A stretch of 28,245 bases of DNA from Rhodovulum sp. (GCA_020637615.1 JACKKC010000035.1:1-28245), one strand, 5' to 3'. Shown: positions 6,878 through 14,343, numbered from the stretch's first letter. Program-made: numbers and translations. Notes: generated from the letters alone by a model not told the origin.

Positions 6878-7714
6878 ATGAGCTTCCAGCCGACCATCCC
6901 GCTCCCCGGAATCGCCGGCTGGCGCTTTCTCGAGCGCACCCAGGCCGCCCAGCAGGCGGCCTTCGACAAGGGGGCGGAGCTCAAGCGCGACATCGCCTAT
7001 TTCGAGGCCAATATCGGCGGCGTGACCAGCGCCGCCGAGCTCGTGGGCGACCGCCGGCTGCTCAAGGTCGCGCTCGGCGCCTTCGGGCTCGAGGGCGAGC
7101 TCGACAAGCGCGCCTTCATCCGCAAGGTGCTGGAGGAGGGCACCACCGAGCCGCGCGCCTTCGCCAACCGCCTCACCGAGCCCGCCTATGCCAAGCTTTC
7201 CGAGGCCTTCGGCTTCGGGGATCCCGGCGGCGCCCGCACCGGGGAGTCGGGCTTCGCCGCGCGGATCACCGACGCCTACCGCACCCGCGCCTTCGAGGCG
7301 GCGGTGGGCGAGACCAGCAACGACCTGCGGCTGGCGATGAACTTCCGCCGCGAGATGGTCGAGATGTCGCGCGGCCCCGACGGGGCGAACTGGTTCTCGG
7401 TGCTCGGCTCCAAGCCGCTGCGCCAGGTCTTCGAGAAGGCCTATGGCCTGCCCGCCGCCTTCGCCAAGATCGACGTGGACCGGCAGCGCGAAGTGATGCG
7501 CGACAAGACCGCCGCGCTCTTCGGCACCGACAAGCTGACCGCCTTCCAGGATCCGGCCGCGGTGGAGAAGGTGATCAACCGCTTCCTCGCCCGCGCCCAG
7601 ATCGAGGCCGGCGCCGCCGCCGCCGGCCCGGCCTCCGCGGCGCTGACGCTCCTGCAGAACGCCAGCGGCGAGGCCTCGCAGGGCCTTTTCAATCTGCTCG
7701 CCGCCCGGTCCTGA
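6878..7714 (+). CDS. DUF1217 family flagellar-locus protein
   Basis: Protein of 278 aa similar to the DUF1217 (PF06748) proteins found beside flagellin and basal-body genes in Rhodobacterales. Typical stretches are FQPTIPLPGIAGWRFLERT at the N-terminus, VTSAAELVGDRRLLKVALGA (near 49-68), RAFIRKVLEEGT (near 80-91), and the LGSKPLRQVFEKAYGLP segment near 180. There is no signal peptide or membrane segment. The biochemical role is unknown and a flagellar role rests on its position. GGAGG at 6866-6870 supports the ATG at 6878. The frame is open far upstream (from 6440), but that part only shadows flaF and flbT. Confidence 0.85.
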   Translation: MSFQPTIPLPGIAGWRFLERTQAAQQAAFDKGAELKRDIAYFEANIGGVTSAAELVGDRRLLKVALGAFGLEGELDKRAFIRKVLEEGTTEPRAFANRLTEPAYAKLSEAFGFGDPGGARTGESGFAARITDAYRTRAFEAAVGETSNDLRLAMNFRREMVEMSRGPDGANWFSVLGSKPLRQVFEKAYGLPAAFAKIDVDRQREVMRDKTAALFGTDKLTAFQDPAAVEKVINRFLARAQIEAGAAAAGPASAALTLLQNASGEASQGLFNLLAARS

Positions 7715-7790
7715 TTGCGCGGCAGGGGAGCCCTCAGGCGACCGCATCCGGGGCGCATTCCTTCTTCTTCGACCTTCCGAAAGCAAAACA

Positions 7791-7866
7791 AGGGCAGCGC
7801 CCGGCCCGGGCGGAAGCGAAGCGCCCGCGTCGTGCCGGAGGCACGCCTTCGGCGTGACGGGGCGGG
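7791..7866 (-). repeat. Dispersed structured repeat, family I, copy B
   Basis: Exact reverse complement of 3725-3800 over all 76 bases. The weaker, A-rich tail (minus-strand GGTCGAAGAAGAA, at about 7762-7774) continues toward 7735. It lies 77 bp after the DUF1217 stop and 145 bp before the HIT gene, so the two copies bracket fur, the ialB-like gene, fliC, flaF, flbT and DUF1217. The rest of the 297-bp spacer (7715-8011) holds no gene I can support. Confidence 0.93.
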
Positions 7867-8011
7867 GTAGTGGTGCTAGGCGCGCCTGGAACTCGGGCGG
7901 ACGCGTTCGCGTCGCCGGATGCGATCGCCTCGCGCGATCCCGGCGCGGCCCTTGACGGGCCCGGCCATTGCGGGTTGCCTGAGCGCCGACCCCGGCGGCG
8001 AGGAAGGCCCG

Positions 8012-8392
8012 ATGCCCTACGATTACGACCAGCAGAACATCTTCGCGAAGATCCTTCGCGGCGAGATCCCGAACCGGACCGTGCGCGAGACCGAGCACAC
8101 CCTGGCCTTCGAGGACATCCGCCCGCAGGCGCCGGTGCATGTGCTGGTGATCCCCAAGGGGGCCTATGTCAATTTCGACCATTTCGGCGCCGAGGCGACC
8201 GAGGCCGAGATCGTCGACTTCACCCGCGTGGTGGCGGCGATCTGCGCCGAGCGCGGCGTGGCGCCGGGCGGCGCCGGCGAGGGATACCGCCTGATCTCGA
8301 ATTCCGGCGAATCCGGCGCCCAGGAGGTTCCGCACATGCATGTGCATATCCTGGGCGGGCGGGGGCTCGGGCGCATGCTCGAGCCGGCCTGA
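8012..8392 (+). CDS. HIT (histidine triad) family protein, HinT-like
   Basis: Protein of 126 aa. The N-terminal NIFAKILRGEIPNRTVRE (9-26) and FEDIRPQAPVHVLVIPK are typical of HINT/PKCI hydrolases. The triad EVPHMHVHILGGR near the C-terminus supplies H-x-H-x-H. The family hydrolyses nucleoside phosphoramidates such as AMP-lysine. Its cellular role in bacteria is poorly defined. AGGAAGG at 8001-8007 lies 4 nt before the ATG, a near-perfect Shine-Dalgarno that fixes the start although the frame is open upstream. The gene appears monocistronic and converges on an ABC ATPase gene across a strongly palindromic 244-bp spacer. Confidence 0.94.
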   Translation: MPYDYDQQNIFAKILRGEIPNRTVRETEHTLAFEDIRPQAPVHVLVIPKGAYVNFDHFGAEATEAEIVDFTRVVAAICAERGVAPGGAGEGYRLISNSGESGAQEVPHMHVHILGGRGLGRMLEPA

Positions 8393-8406
8393 GGGCGCGC
8401 GCGCCC
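8393..8406. terminator. Palindrome directly after the HIT stop codon
   Basis: GGGCGCGCGCGCCC is a perfect 14-bp palindrome that begins on the base after the TGA. It can fold as GGGCG/CGCCC with a CGCG loop. No U-tract follows. It is probably part of the termination region for the HIT gene, together with the larger structure at 8444-8569. Confidence 0.45.
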
Positions 8407-8443
8407 GAACCGCCCCTGCACGCGAGCTTCCGCGGCTGCCGGG

Positions 8444-8569
8444 GCACGGCCTGCGCCTGCCTGGGCGGGTGCACGCGCAATTCGCGCGTCGCATGGGAAA
8501 AGGCCATGCGCCGCCACGGGTCGCAACGCTGCGTGCGCCTGCCGGGGGGCAGGCAGGCGCAGGCCGTGC
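8444..8569. repeat. Long nested inverted repeat in the convergent spacer
   Basis: GCACGGCCTGCGCCTGCCTG (8444-8463) is the exact reverse complement of 8550-8569. Pairing resumes inside through an imperfect GGCGGGTGCACGC / GCGTGCGCCTGCC stem, and ends in an apical CGCATGG-gaaaagg-CCATGCG (8490-8510). The whole can fold as one ~126-nt rod or as a cruciform. It may be a bidirectional terminator, a structured RNA, or a MITE-like palindromic element. The surrounding spacer (8393-8636) has no gene. Confidence 0.8.
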
Positions 8570-8636
8570 TGGCGTCCGGCCGGGAATGGGCACTCGTGCG
8601 CACCGCCAGGGCTCGAAGGGCTTTCCAAAGACGGAA

Positions 8637-9575
8637 TCAGGCCGCCCGGCCGCGGGTCAGGGAGACGAAGACGTCCTCCAGGTCGGGCTCCTCGGTCGCC
8701 ACGTCGCGGATGGCGATCCCCGCCCGGCGCAGGAGGTCGAGCACGGTCTCGGCGCGGGTCTCGCTGCGGCGATAGGAGAAGACCAGCGCGCCGTCGCCCC
8801 GCAGCGCGACCTCGATGCCCGGCGGCACCTCGGGCAGCGCCGCGACGGCCTGCTCGGGGGTGATGACCAGCGACTTGGCGTCGAGGCGCGAGACCAGCGC
8901 GGCGGTGCGGTCGCGCGCGATCACCGCGCCGTGGTCGACGATGGCCACGCTGTCGCACATCGCCTCGGCCTCCTCGAGGTAATGCGTGGTCAGGATCACG
9001 GTGGTCCCCGCGTCGTTGAGCTCGCGCACATAGGCCCAGAGCATCTGGCGCAGCTCGATGTCGACGCCGGCTGTCGGCTCGTCGAGCACCAGGACCGGCG
9101 GACTGTGCACCAGCGCCTTGGCGATCAGGAGCCGCCGCTTCATGCCGCCCGAGAGCGTGCGCGCATAGGATTCGGCCTTCTCCGCGAGGCCGACGCGCGC
9201 GAGGATCTCCTCGGTGCGGCGCTGCCGCTTCGGCACGCCGTAGAGCCCGGCCTGGACCTCGAGCGCGGCGCGCGGGGTGAAGAAGGGATCGACGTTCAGC
9301 TCCTGCGGCACCACGCCGATGGCGGCGCGGGACTGGCGCGGGTTGCGATCCTGGTCGAAGCCCCAGATCCGCACGCTGCCCGCGGTCTTCAGCGTCAGGC
9401 CCGCGAGGATGTTGATCAGCGTCGACTTGCCCGCGCCGTTCGGCCCGAGCAGGCCGAAGATCGCGCCCTCGGGCACGTCGAGGTCGATGCCGCCCAGCGC
9501 CTCCTTGGGCGGCGTGCCGCCCTGGCCGGCATAGACCTTGCGCAGGCCGCGGATCTCGATGGCATTCTCGCCCAT
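8637..9575 (-). CDS. ABC-2 type transporter ATP-binding protein (YadG/DrrA-like)
   Basis: ATPase of 312 aa from the preferred ATG at 9575. Walker A GPNGAGKST is near 44-52, Q-loop VVPQELN near 88-94, signature LSGGMKRR at 141-148, Walker B VLVLDEPTAGVD at 161-172, H-loop TTHYLEEAE at 196-204. The C-terminal ~90 residues with PDLEDVFVSLTRG are typical of ABC-2 exporter ATPases. GGGGAG lies just upstream of 9575. An in-frame ATG at 9611 would add 12 residues with no family counterpart. The gene is alone on its strand here. The membrane permease that normally follows is absent: the downstream neighbour is the convergent HIT gene and the upstream one is divergent. Its exported substrate cannot be inferred. 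Confidence 0.93.
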   Translation of the reverse strand: MGENAIEIRGLRKVYAGQGGTPPKEALGGIDLDVPEGAIFGLLGPNGAGKSTLINILAGLTLKTAGSVRIWGFDQDRNPRQSRAAIGVVPQELNVDPFFTPRAALEVQAGLYGVPKRQRRTEEILARVGLAEKAESYARTLSGGMKRRLLIAKALVHSPPVLVLDEPTAGVDIELRQMLWAYVRELNDAGTTVILTTHYLEEAEAMCDSVAIVDHGAVIARDRTAALVSRLDAKSLVITPEQAVAALPEVPPGIEVALRGDGALVFSYRRSETRAETVLDLLRRAGIAIRDVATEEPDLEDVFVSLTRGRAA

Positions 9576-9675
9576 GGGGCTCCCCGCGCCCGGGCCGGTG
9601 CTGCCGGGCATTGCCCCCCGGCTATCATGCGGGCTAATCAGAGGTCAAACCGCGCCAGGCCAAGGGAATCCCGTC

Positions 9676-9855
9676 ATGCCGATTGCAGCCCCGGAGACGA
9701 TCGAGACCACCAGCACGCGCATCGCCTGCGACGGCGGCGGACCCCTGGGCCATCCGCGGGTCTGGCTGGAGATCGACCCGAAATCCGGCTTCGTGGAATG
9801 CGGCTATTGCGATCGCAAATACGTGCTGAAGCCGGGCAGCGCCCCGGACCATTGA
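9676..9855 (+). CDS. CHCC-type zinc-finger protein, NDUFS6-like complex I accessory subunit
   Basis: Small protein of 59 aa. The core RIACDGGGPLGHPRVWLEID, followed by GFVECGYCDRKYVL, supplies C18, H26, C42 and C45, the zinc set of zf-CHCC (PF10276). This is the bacterial counterpart of the mitochondrial complex I subunit NDUFS6, known as an accessory subunit of alphaproteobacterial NADH:quinone oxidoreductase. The ATG at 9676 fits the size of homologues, while the longer open frame upstream overlaps the divergent ABC gene. polA begins 1 bp after its stop, an arrangement I associate with Rhodobacterales. Confidence 0.9.
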   Translation: MPIAAPETIETTSTRIACDGGGPLGHPRVWLEIDPKSGFVECGYCDRKYVLKPGSAPDH

Positions 9856-9856
9856 G

Positions 9857-12733
9857 GTGGGCGGCTTCGGCAGGGGGCACCACCTGCACCTGATCGACGG
9901 GTCGGGCTTCATCTTCCGCGCCTATCACGCGCTGCCGCCGCTCACGCGCAAGTCCGACGGCCTGCCGGTCGGGGCGGTGGCGGGCTTCTGCAACATGGTC
10001 TTCAAGCTGGTCGAGGAGGCGCGGGGCGACGACGCGCCGACCCATGTGGCGGTGGTCTTCGACCATTCCGCCACGACCTTCCGCAACGCGATCTACCCCG
10101 CCTACAAGGCGCAGCGGCCAGAGCCGCCGGAGGATCTGCGCCCGCAGTTCGGGTTGATCCGCGACGCGACGCGCGCCTTCAACCTGCCCTGCATCGAGCT
10201 CGAGGGCTTCGAGGCCGACGACATCATCGCCACCTATGCGAGCCAGGCGGCGGCGGCCGGCGGGCGGGTGACGATCGTCTCGGCCGACAAGGACCTGATG
10301 CAGCTCGTCGCCCCCGGCGTCGAGATGATCGACACGCTCAAGAACCGGGTGATCGGGCCGGAGGAGGTCGAGGAGAAATTCGGCGTGCCGCCGGAGAAGG
10401 TGGTCGACGTTCAGGCGCTGGCGGGCGATTCGGTCGACAACGTGCCCGGCGCGCCGGGGATCGGCGTCAAGACCGCGGCGCTGCTGATCGGCGAATACGG
10501 CGATCTCGACACGCTGCTCGCCCATGCCGGCGAGATCCGCCAGCCCAAGCGCCGGGCCGCACTCCTGGAGAACACCGAGCAGATCCGCATCTCCCGCGAA
10601 CTCGTCACGCTGCGCCGCGACGCGCCGGTGCCCGAGCCGCTGGAGGCGCTGGAGGTCCGGGACCCGGACCCGAAGGTGCTGCTCGACTTCCTCGCCGGCA
10701 TGGAGTTCCGCACGCTCTCGGCGCGGATCGCGGCCAGGCTCGGGGTCGAGGCGCCGGTCATCGCCCGGCCCGAGCCGCCGGCGGGGGGCGCCTCCGGCGG
10801 GGCATCGAGCCCCGCCGAAGGCGGCGCGGCGGGCGCCGCGCGGGACGGCCCCCCCCCGCCGCAGGGACCGGCCACGCCGGATCTGCCGCCGATCGACCGC
10901 AGCCGCTACGCGATCCTGCGCGATGCGGCGGCGCTCGAAGCCTGGGTCGCGCGCATCCGCGACTGCGGCGCCGTGGCGGTGGATACCGAGACCACCTCGC
11001 TCGACGAGATGCGCGCGCGGCTCGTAGGGATCTCGCTCGCGACCGGGCCGGGCGAGGCCGCCTATATCCCGCTCGGCCATGCCGCGGGCGCGGGCGACCT
11101 CTTCGGCGCCGAGGCGCGGGCCGAGGGCCAGATGCCGCTCGCGGAAGCGCTGGCGCTGCTCAGGCCGGTGCTCGAGGATCCCTCGGTGCTGAAGATCGGC
11201 CAGAACGTGAAATACGACGCCAAGATCCTCGCCCGCCAGGGGATCGCGCTCGCCCCGATCGACGACACGATGCTGATCTCCTATGCCCTGCACGCGGGGC
11301 TGCACGGCCATGGCATGGATTATCTCTCCGAGACCTATCTCGGCCATGCCTGCATCCCGATCAAGTCGCTGATCGGCAGCGGCAAGGCGGCGCGGACCTT
11401 CGACCGGGTGCCGGTGGAGGAGGCCGCGCCCTATGCCGCCGAGGATGCGGAGGTGACCTGGCGGCTCTGGAGGGTGCTGAAGCCGCGGCTGCCCTTCGCG
11501 CGGGTCACCCGCGTCTACGAGACCCTGGAGCGCCCGCTGGTCCCGGTGCTGGCCGAGATGGAGATGGCCGGCATCCGGGTCGACCGGGCGCGGCTCTCGC
11601 GGCTCTCGGGGGATTTCGCCCAGAAGATGGCGGGGCTCGAGGCGGAGATCCACGGCCTGGCCGGGGGGAAGTTCAACGTCGGCTCCCCCAAGCAGCTCGG
11701 CGAGGTGCTCTTCGACCAGATGGGGCTCGAGGGCGGGCGAAAGGGCAAGACCGGGGCCTATGCCACCGGCGCGGACGTGCTCGAGGATCTCGCGGCCCGG
11801 GGTCACGAGCTGCCGGCCCGCGTGCTCGACTGGCGCCAGCTCTCGAAGCTGAAATCGACCTATACCGACACGCTGCAGGAGGCGATCAATCCCGAGACCG
11901 GGCGGGTGCATACCTCCTATGTCATCTCGGGCGCCGCTACCGGGCGGCTCGCCTCGACCGACCCGAACCTGCAGAACATCCCCGTGCGCACCGAGGAGGG
12001 GCGGCGCATCCGCGAGGCCTTCGTGGCCGAGGCCGGCAACGTGCTGGTCAGCCTCGATTATTCCCAGATCGAGCTCCGCATCCTCGCCCATGTCGCCGAC
12101 ATCCCGGCGCTCAAGGCGGCCTTCGCCGAGGGGCTCGACATCCATGCCATGACCGCCTCGCAGATGTTCGGCGTGCCGATCGAGGGCATGGATCCGATGG
12201 TGCGCCGCCAGGCCAAGGCAATCAATTTCGGGGTGATCTACGGCATCTCGGCCTTCGGCCTCGCCAACAACCTGCGCATCCCGCGCGAGGAGGCGAAGAA
12301 GTTCATCGACACCTATTTCGAGCGCTTCCCCGGCATCCGCGAATACATGGACGCGACGGTCGCCTTCGCCAAGGCGCGCGGCCATGTGGAGACGCTCTTC
12401 GGGCGGCGCATCCATACCCCGGAGATCAACGCCAAGGGGCCGCATGCCGGCTTCGCCAGCCGGGCGGCGATCAACGCGCCGATCCAGGGCTCGGCGGCGG
12501 ACATCATCCGCCGGGCAATGATCCGCGTGCCCGAGGCGATCCGCGGCCTGCCGGCGCGTATGCTGCTCCAGGTCCATGACGAACTCCTCTTCGAGGTCGA
12601 AGAGGGCGCGGTCGAGGCGACCATCGCCGCGGTGCGCGGCGTCATGGAGCGCGCCGCCGCCCCGGCTGTGCATCTCGACGTGCCGCTGGTGGTCGATGCC
12701 GGCCAGGGGCCGAACTGGGCGGCGGCGCATTAG
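9857..12733 (+). CDS. polA: DNA polymerase I
   Basis: Protein of 958 aa from a GTG start, 1 bp after the zinc-finger gene. The N-terminus GRGHHLHLIDGSGFIFRAYH matches family starts. The 5' nuclease domain (about 1-300) has FEADDIIATY (118-127), SADKDLMQL, and GDSVDNVPGAPGIGVKTAA. The 3'-5' exonuclease domain (about 350-540) keeps its DxE pair (D376, E378 in VDTETTSLDE) and YAAEDAEVTW, so proofreading should be active. The polymerase domain (about 570-958) has motif A LVSLDYSQIELRI (D734), motif B RRQAKAINFGVIYGIS, and motif C QVHDELLFEV (D908). Between the 5' nuclease and Klenow parts, a Gly/Ala/Pro-rich linker (about 305-345) carries a DNA palindrome and a run of nine C. The gene replaces RNA primers and fills repair gaps. 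Confidence 0.97.
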   Translation: MGGFGRGHHLHLIDGSGFIFRAYHALPPLTRKSDGLPVGAVAGFCNMVFKLVEEARGDDAPTHVAVVFDHSATTFRNAIYPAYKAQRPEPPEDLRPQFGLIRDATRAFNLPCIELEGFEADDIIATYASQAAAAGGRVTIVSADKDLMQLVAPGVEMIDTLKNRVIGPEEVEEKFGVPPEKVVDVQALAGDSVDNVPGAPGIGVKTAALLIGEYGDLDTLLAHAGEIRQPKRRAALLENTEQIRISRELVTLRRDAPVPEPLEALEVRDPDPKVLLDFLAGMEFRTLSARIAARLGVEAPVIARPEPPAGGASGGASSPAEGGAAGAARDGPPPPQGPATPDLPPIDRSRYAILRDAAALEAWVARIRDCGAVAVDTETTSLDEMRARLVGISLATGPGEAAYIPLGHAAGAGDLFGAEARAEGQMPLAEALALLRPVLEDPSVLKIGQNVKYDAKILARQGIALAPIDDTMLISYALHAGLHGHGMDYLSETYLGHACIPIKSLIGSGKAARTFDRVPVEEAAPYAAEDAEVTWRLWRVLKPRLPFARVTRVYETLERPLVPVLAEMEMAGIRVDRARLSRLSGDFAQKMAGLEAEIHGLAGGKFNVGSPKQLGEVLFDQMGLEGGRKGKTGAYATGADVLEDLAARGHELPARVLDWRQLSKLKSTYTDTLQEAINPETGRVHTSYVISGAATGRLASTDPNLQNIPVRTEEGRRIREAFVAEAGNVLVSLDYSQIELRILAHVADIPALKAAFAEGLDIHAMTASQMFGVPIEGMDPMVRRQAKAINFGVIYGISAFGLANNLRIPREEAKKFIDTYFERFPGIREYMDATVAFAKARGHVETLFGRRIHTPEINAKGPHAGFASRAAINAPIQGSAADIIRRAMIRVPEAIRGLPARMLLQVHDELLFEVEEGAVEATIAAVRGVMERAAAPAVHLDVPLVVDAGQGPNWAAAH
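10787..10825. repeat. Palindrome inside the polA interdomain linker
   Basis: GGCGCCTCCGGCGGGGC (10787-10803) pairs with 10809-10825 at 15 of 17 positions around an ATCGA loop. It encodes residues about 311-323 of the Gly/Ala/Pro-rich linker. The CCTCCGG and CCGAAGG modules also occur in the family I repeat, so this may be an in-frame insertion of a related palindromic element. Confidence 0.7.
10849..10857 (+). repeat. Run of nine C within polA
   Basis: Nine consecutive C encode part of PPPP (about residues 331-334) in the linker between the 5' nuclease and Klenow parts. Such tracts are prone to slippage. A one-base change here would keep the 5' nuclease domain but frameshift everything after it. 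Confidence 0.8.
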
Positions 12734-12796
12734 CCACGGCGATGCCGCCGCTCCAGCGATTCTCCTTTTGCCGCGCCGCGGCCGTTCGCCTGAACG

Positions 12797-12835
12797 CGAA
12801 CCGGCAGAAGCGAGGCGCTGCCTCGCGCCGGTTCG
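12797..12835. terminator. Hairpin after polA
   Basis: The outer stem CGAACCGGC (12797-12805) pairs with GCCGGTTCG (12827-12835). A 4-nt bulge follows, then the inner GCGAGGC (12810-12816) pairs with GCCTCGC (12820-12826) around a 3-nt loop. That is 16 pairs, all Watson-Crick. It lies 63 bp past the polA stop and has no U-tract. A second inverted repeat, CGCGGAT/ATCCGCG, is at 12848-12875. Confidence 0.6.
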
Positions 12836-12940
12836 TCGGTAGGAGCGCGCGGATCTGTCACCTGCCAAATCCGCGGGAAAATGCGGTTCCGGTTCGGTAA
12901 ACGACTCTCGCCGTCGATTCTTGTCCCGCTGGCCAGATGT

Positions 12941-13110
12941 CCCCAGCCCGATCGACCCGCGGCGATCGGGCCGCCGCCGGCCCTGCCGGGGAACGGCGCG
13001 CCTTGCGCACCGTCCAGGGCCGGCCCGTCCCGCCCCTCAGCCGATGGTGAAGCTGCACCTCCCTCGCCCTGCGGTGCGCGCGTCCGGGCGACCTGACCGG
13101 GCAAGGCGCC
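12941..13110 (+). repeat. Dispersed repeat, family II, copy A
   Basis: About 170 bp that align at roughly 80% identity, with a few short gaps, to the reverse complement of 20071-20240. A perfect hairpin CCCGATCG/CGATCGGG (12947-12954 and 12963-12970) is conserved in both copies with one difference in its 8-nt loop. On the minus strand, codons read LARSGRP...GRGRCSFTIG and stop at 13037-13039, matching a similar tail in copy B. It lies in the 511-bp spacer (12734-13244) between polA and the convergent glycosyltransferase gene. That spacer otherwise holds only the hairpins listed at 12797-12875. Confidence 0.85.
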
Positions 13111-13244
13111 ACCAGCGCCTCGCCGTCATCGGTCCGGGGGAATGCTCCGCGGGCCGCGCGGGGCGCGACCTTCTGCCGCGGCTAGGCTTCGGAGCTATTT
13201 GCCGTCGAAAGCGCGGAACCTGCGGCACCGCGCCGCGGCCGCCC

Positions 13245-14048
13245 TCACTCCGCCCATACCTCCCGCACCCAGTCGCTCGGCAGCAGGAAATGCCGCAGGT
13301 AGCGCAGCGGCGGGTCCGGCCGGTCGGCCGAGAACAGCCCGCGCAGATGCTCGGCCCGGCTCATCGGCCGGTAATGCTTGCCCCAATGCCCGGCGATGGC
13401 ATGGGGCGGCAGCAGCCCGCCGGGGAAGATCACCACCTTCGCGCCCGTGGGGCGCTTCGGCGGCAGCAGGAAGTTCAGCGGAAAGGTCCGGGCGCAATCG
13501 AGGCGGAAATGCTTCACCCAGCCCGAGGGCCAGAAGCTCACGCCCCCCGGCGCCTCGCGCGTCACGAAGCGCTGCTCGAACTGGTAGCTGTCCGCCACCG
13601 CCTGCGGATCGGCCAGGAAGCGCTCCTGCAGCGGCAGGAGCTTGCCCACCGGGAAGCGGAAGAGCGAGGTCTGGCCCAGGGCCTCGAAGGGCGTGTTGGG
13701 ATTGCGCGCCAGGATCACGTCCTCCGGCGCGCCCTGCTCGAAGAAGCCGTCCATCGAGCCGGTCACCACCAGGTCGAGATCCATGAAGAGCACCGGCCCC
13801 TCGAGCCGCCCGAGCCGCGCGCTCCAGAGCCGCGCCTTGGGCCAGATGCCCTTGGTCCCCTTGGGCATCTCGACCTCGAGCGGCGGCAGGTCCTCCACCT
13901 GCACCTCGGGGCGGAACCCCGCCGCGCTGTCGGTGAAGCAGGTGAAGGAGAAGGGCGGGGTGATGTTGCGCGCCACCCCGGCATAGAGCCGGTTCACGTA
14001 AGGCGCCCCGTAGCGCCTGCCCCAGTTGATGCAGATGACCTGCTTCAT
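13245..14048 (-). CDS. GT-A-like glycosyltransferase, function unassigned
   Basis: Protein of 267 aa with VICINWG near the N-terminus, NRLYAGVARNITPPFSFTCFTD, and the strand-plus-motif VLFMDLDLVV. There, DLD (90-92) stands where GT-A glycosyltransferases have the metal/nucleotide-sugar DxD. The pattern of cytosolic start, DxD near residue 90, and a late HAIAGHWGKHYRP histidine-rich stretch recalls GT8-like enzymes. The acceptor is unknown. ATG 14048 is preferred over ATG 14054 because GGGG lies at a workable distance only from the former. It follows the SDHAF4-like gene by 21 bp on the same strand, so they are probably cotranscribed without an obvious functional link. Confidence 0.75.
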   Translation of the reverse strand: MKQVICINWGRRYGAPYVNRLYAGVARNITPPFSFTCFTDSAAGFRPEVQVEDLPPLEVEMPKGTKGIWPKARLWSARLGRLEGPVLFMDLDLVVTGSMDGFFEQGAPEDVILARNPNTPFEALGQTSLFRFPVGKLLPLQERFLADPQAVADSYQFEQRFVTREAPGGVSFWPSGWVKHFRLDCARTFPLNFLLPPKRPTGAKVVIFPGGLLPPHAIAGHWGKHYRPMSRAEHLRGLFSADRPDPPLRYLRHFLLPSDWVREVWAE

Positions 14049-14069
14049 CCGCATCCCCGCAGACCGCCG

Positions 14070-14276
14070 TCAGAAATCGACCGCGATGCCCCTGCGCTCC
14101 CAATCGCCGTAGCGCACGGGCTCCGGCCCCTCGCGGCCGCCGAGCTCCCCGGGCAGAGCGAGCGGCACCGCGGCGGCGCGGCGGGCTTCCGCCTCGGCCA
14201 GCGCCCGCGCGGCGGCGGCGGCGATGCGGCGCTCCCGCTCGGCTTTCGCGGTTTTCTCGGCGTGCTCGTCGGGCAT
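14070..14276 (-). CDS. DUF1674 protein, succinate dehydrogenase assembly factor 4 (SDHAF4) homologue
   Basis: Protein of 68 aa with a charged, Ala-rich helix (about 7-37) followed by the DUF1674/SDHAF4 signature LPGELGGREGPEPVRYGDWE (41-60) and RRGIAVDF at the very C-terminus. In mitochondria, SDHAF4 binds the FAD-loaded flavoprotein subunit of succinate dehydrogenase during assembly. The bacterial role is inferred from that. GAGGAG 5-10 nt upstream of ATG 14276 is an excellent ribosome site and fixes the start against the longer open frame to 14600. It diverges from htpX over 67 bp that must hold both promoters. Confidence 0.87.
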   Translation of the reverse strand: MPDEHAEKTAKAERERRIAAAAARALAEAEARRAAAVPLALPGELGGREGPEPVRYGDWERRGIAVDF

Positions 14277-14343
14277 ATTGTCTCCTCGGCCGGACGGTAT
14301 CATATGGCCGGGGGGAAGGCCGCTGCAAGGGCGGAGGGTGGGC

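Noticed and set aside
3725..7866. A demonstrated invertible flagellin switch
   Set aside because: The repeats are real, but no recombinase gene is present and the enclosed genes carry their own starts and spacers. I kept inversion only as a testable possibility.
8039..8052. Perfect palindrome ATCTTCGCGAAGAT
   Set aside because: It lies within the conserved NIFAKIL codons of the HIT gene and is explained by coding.
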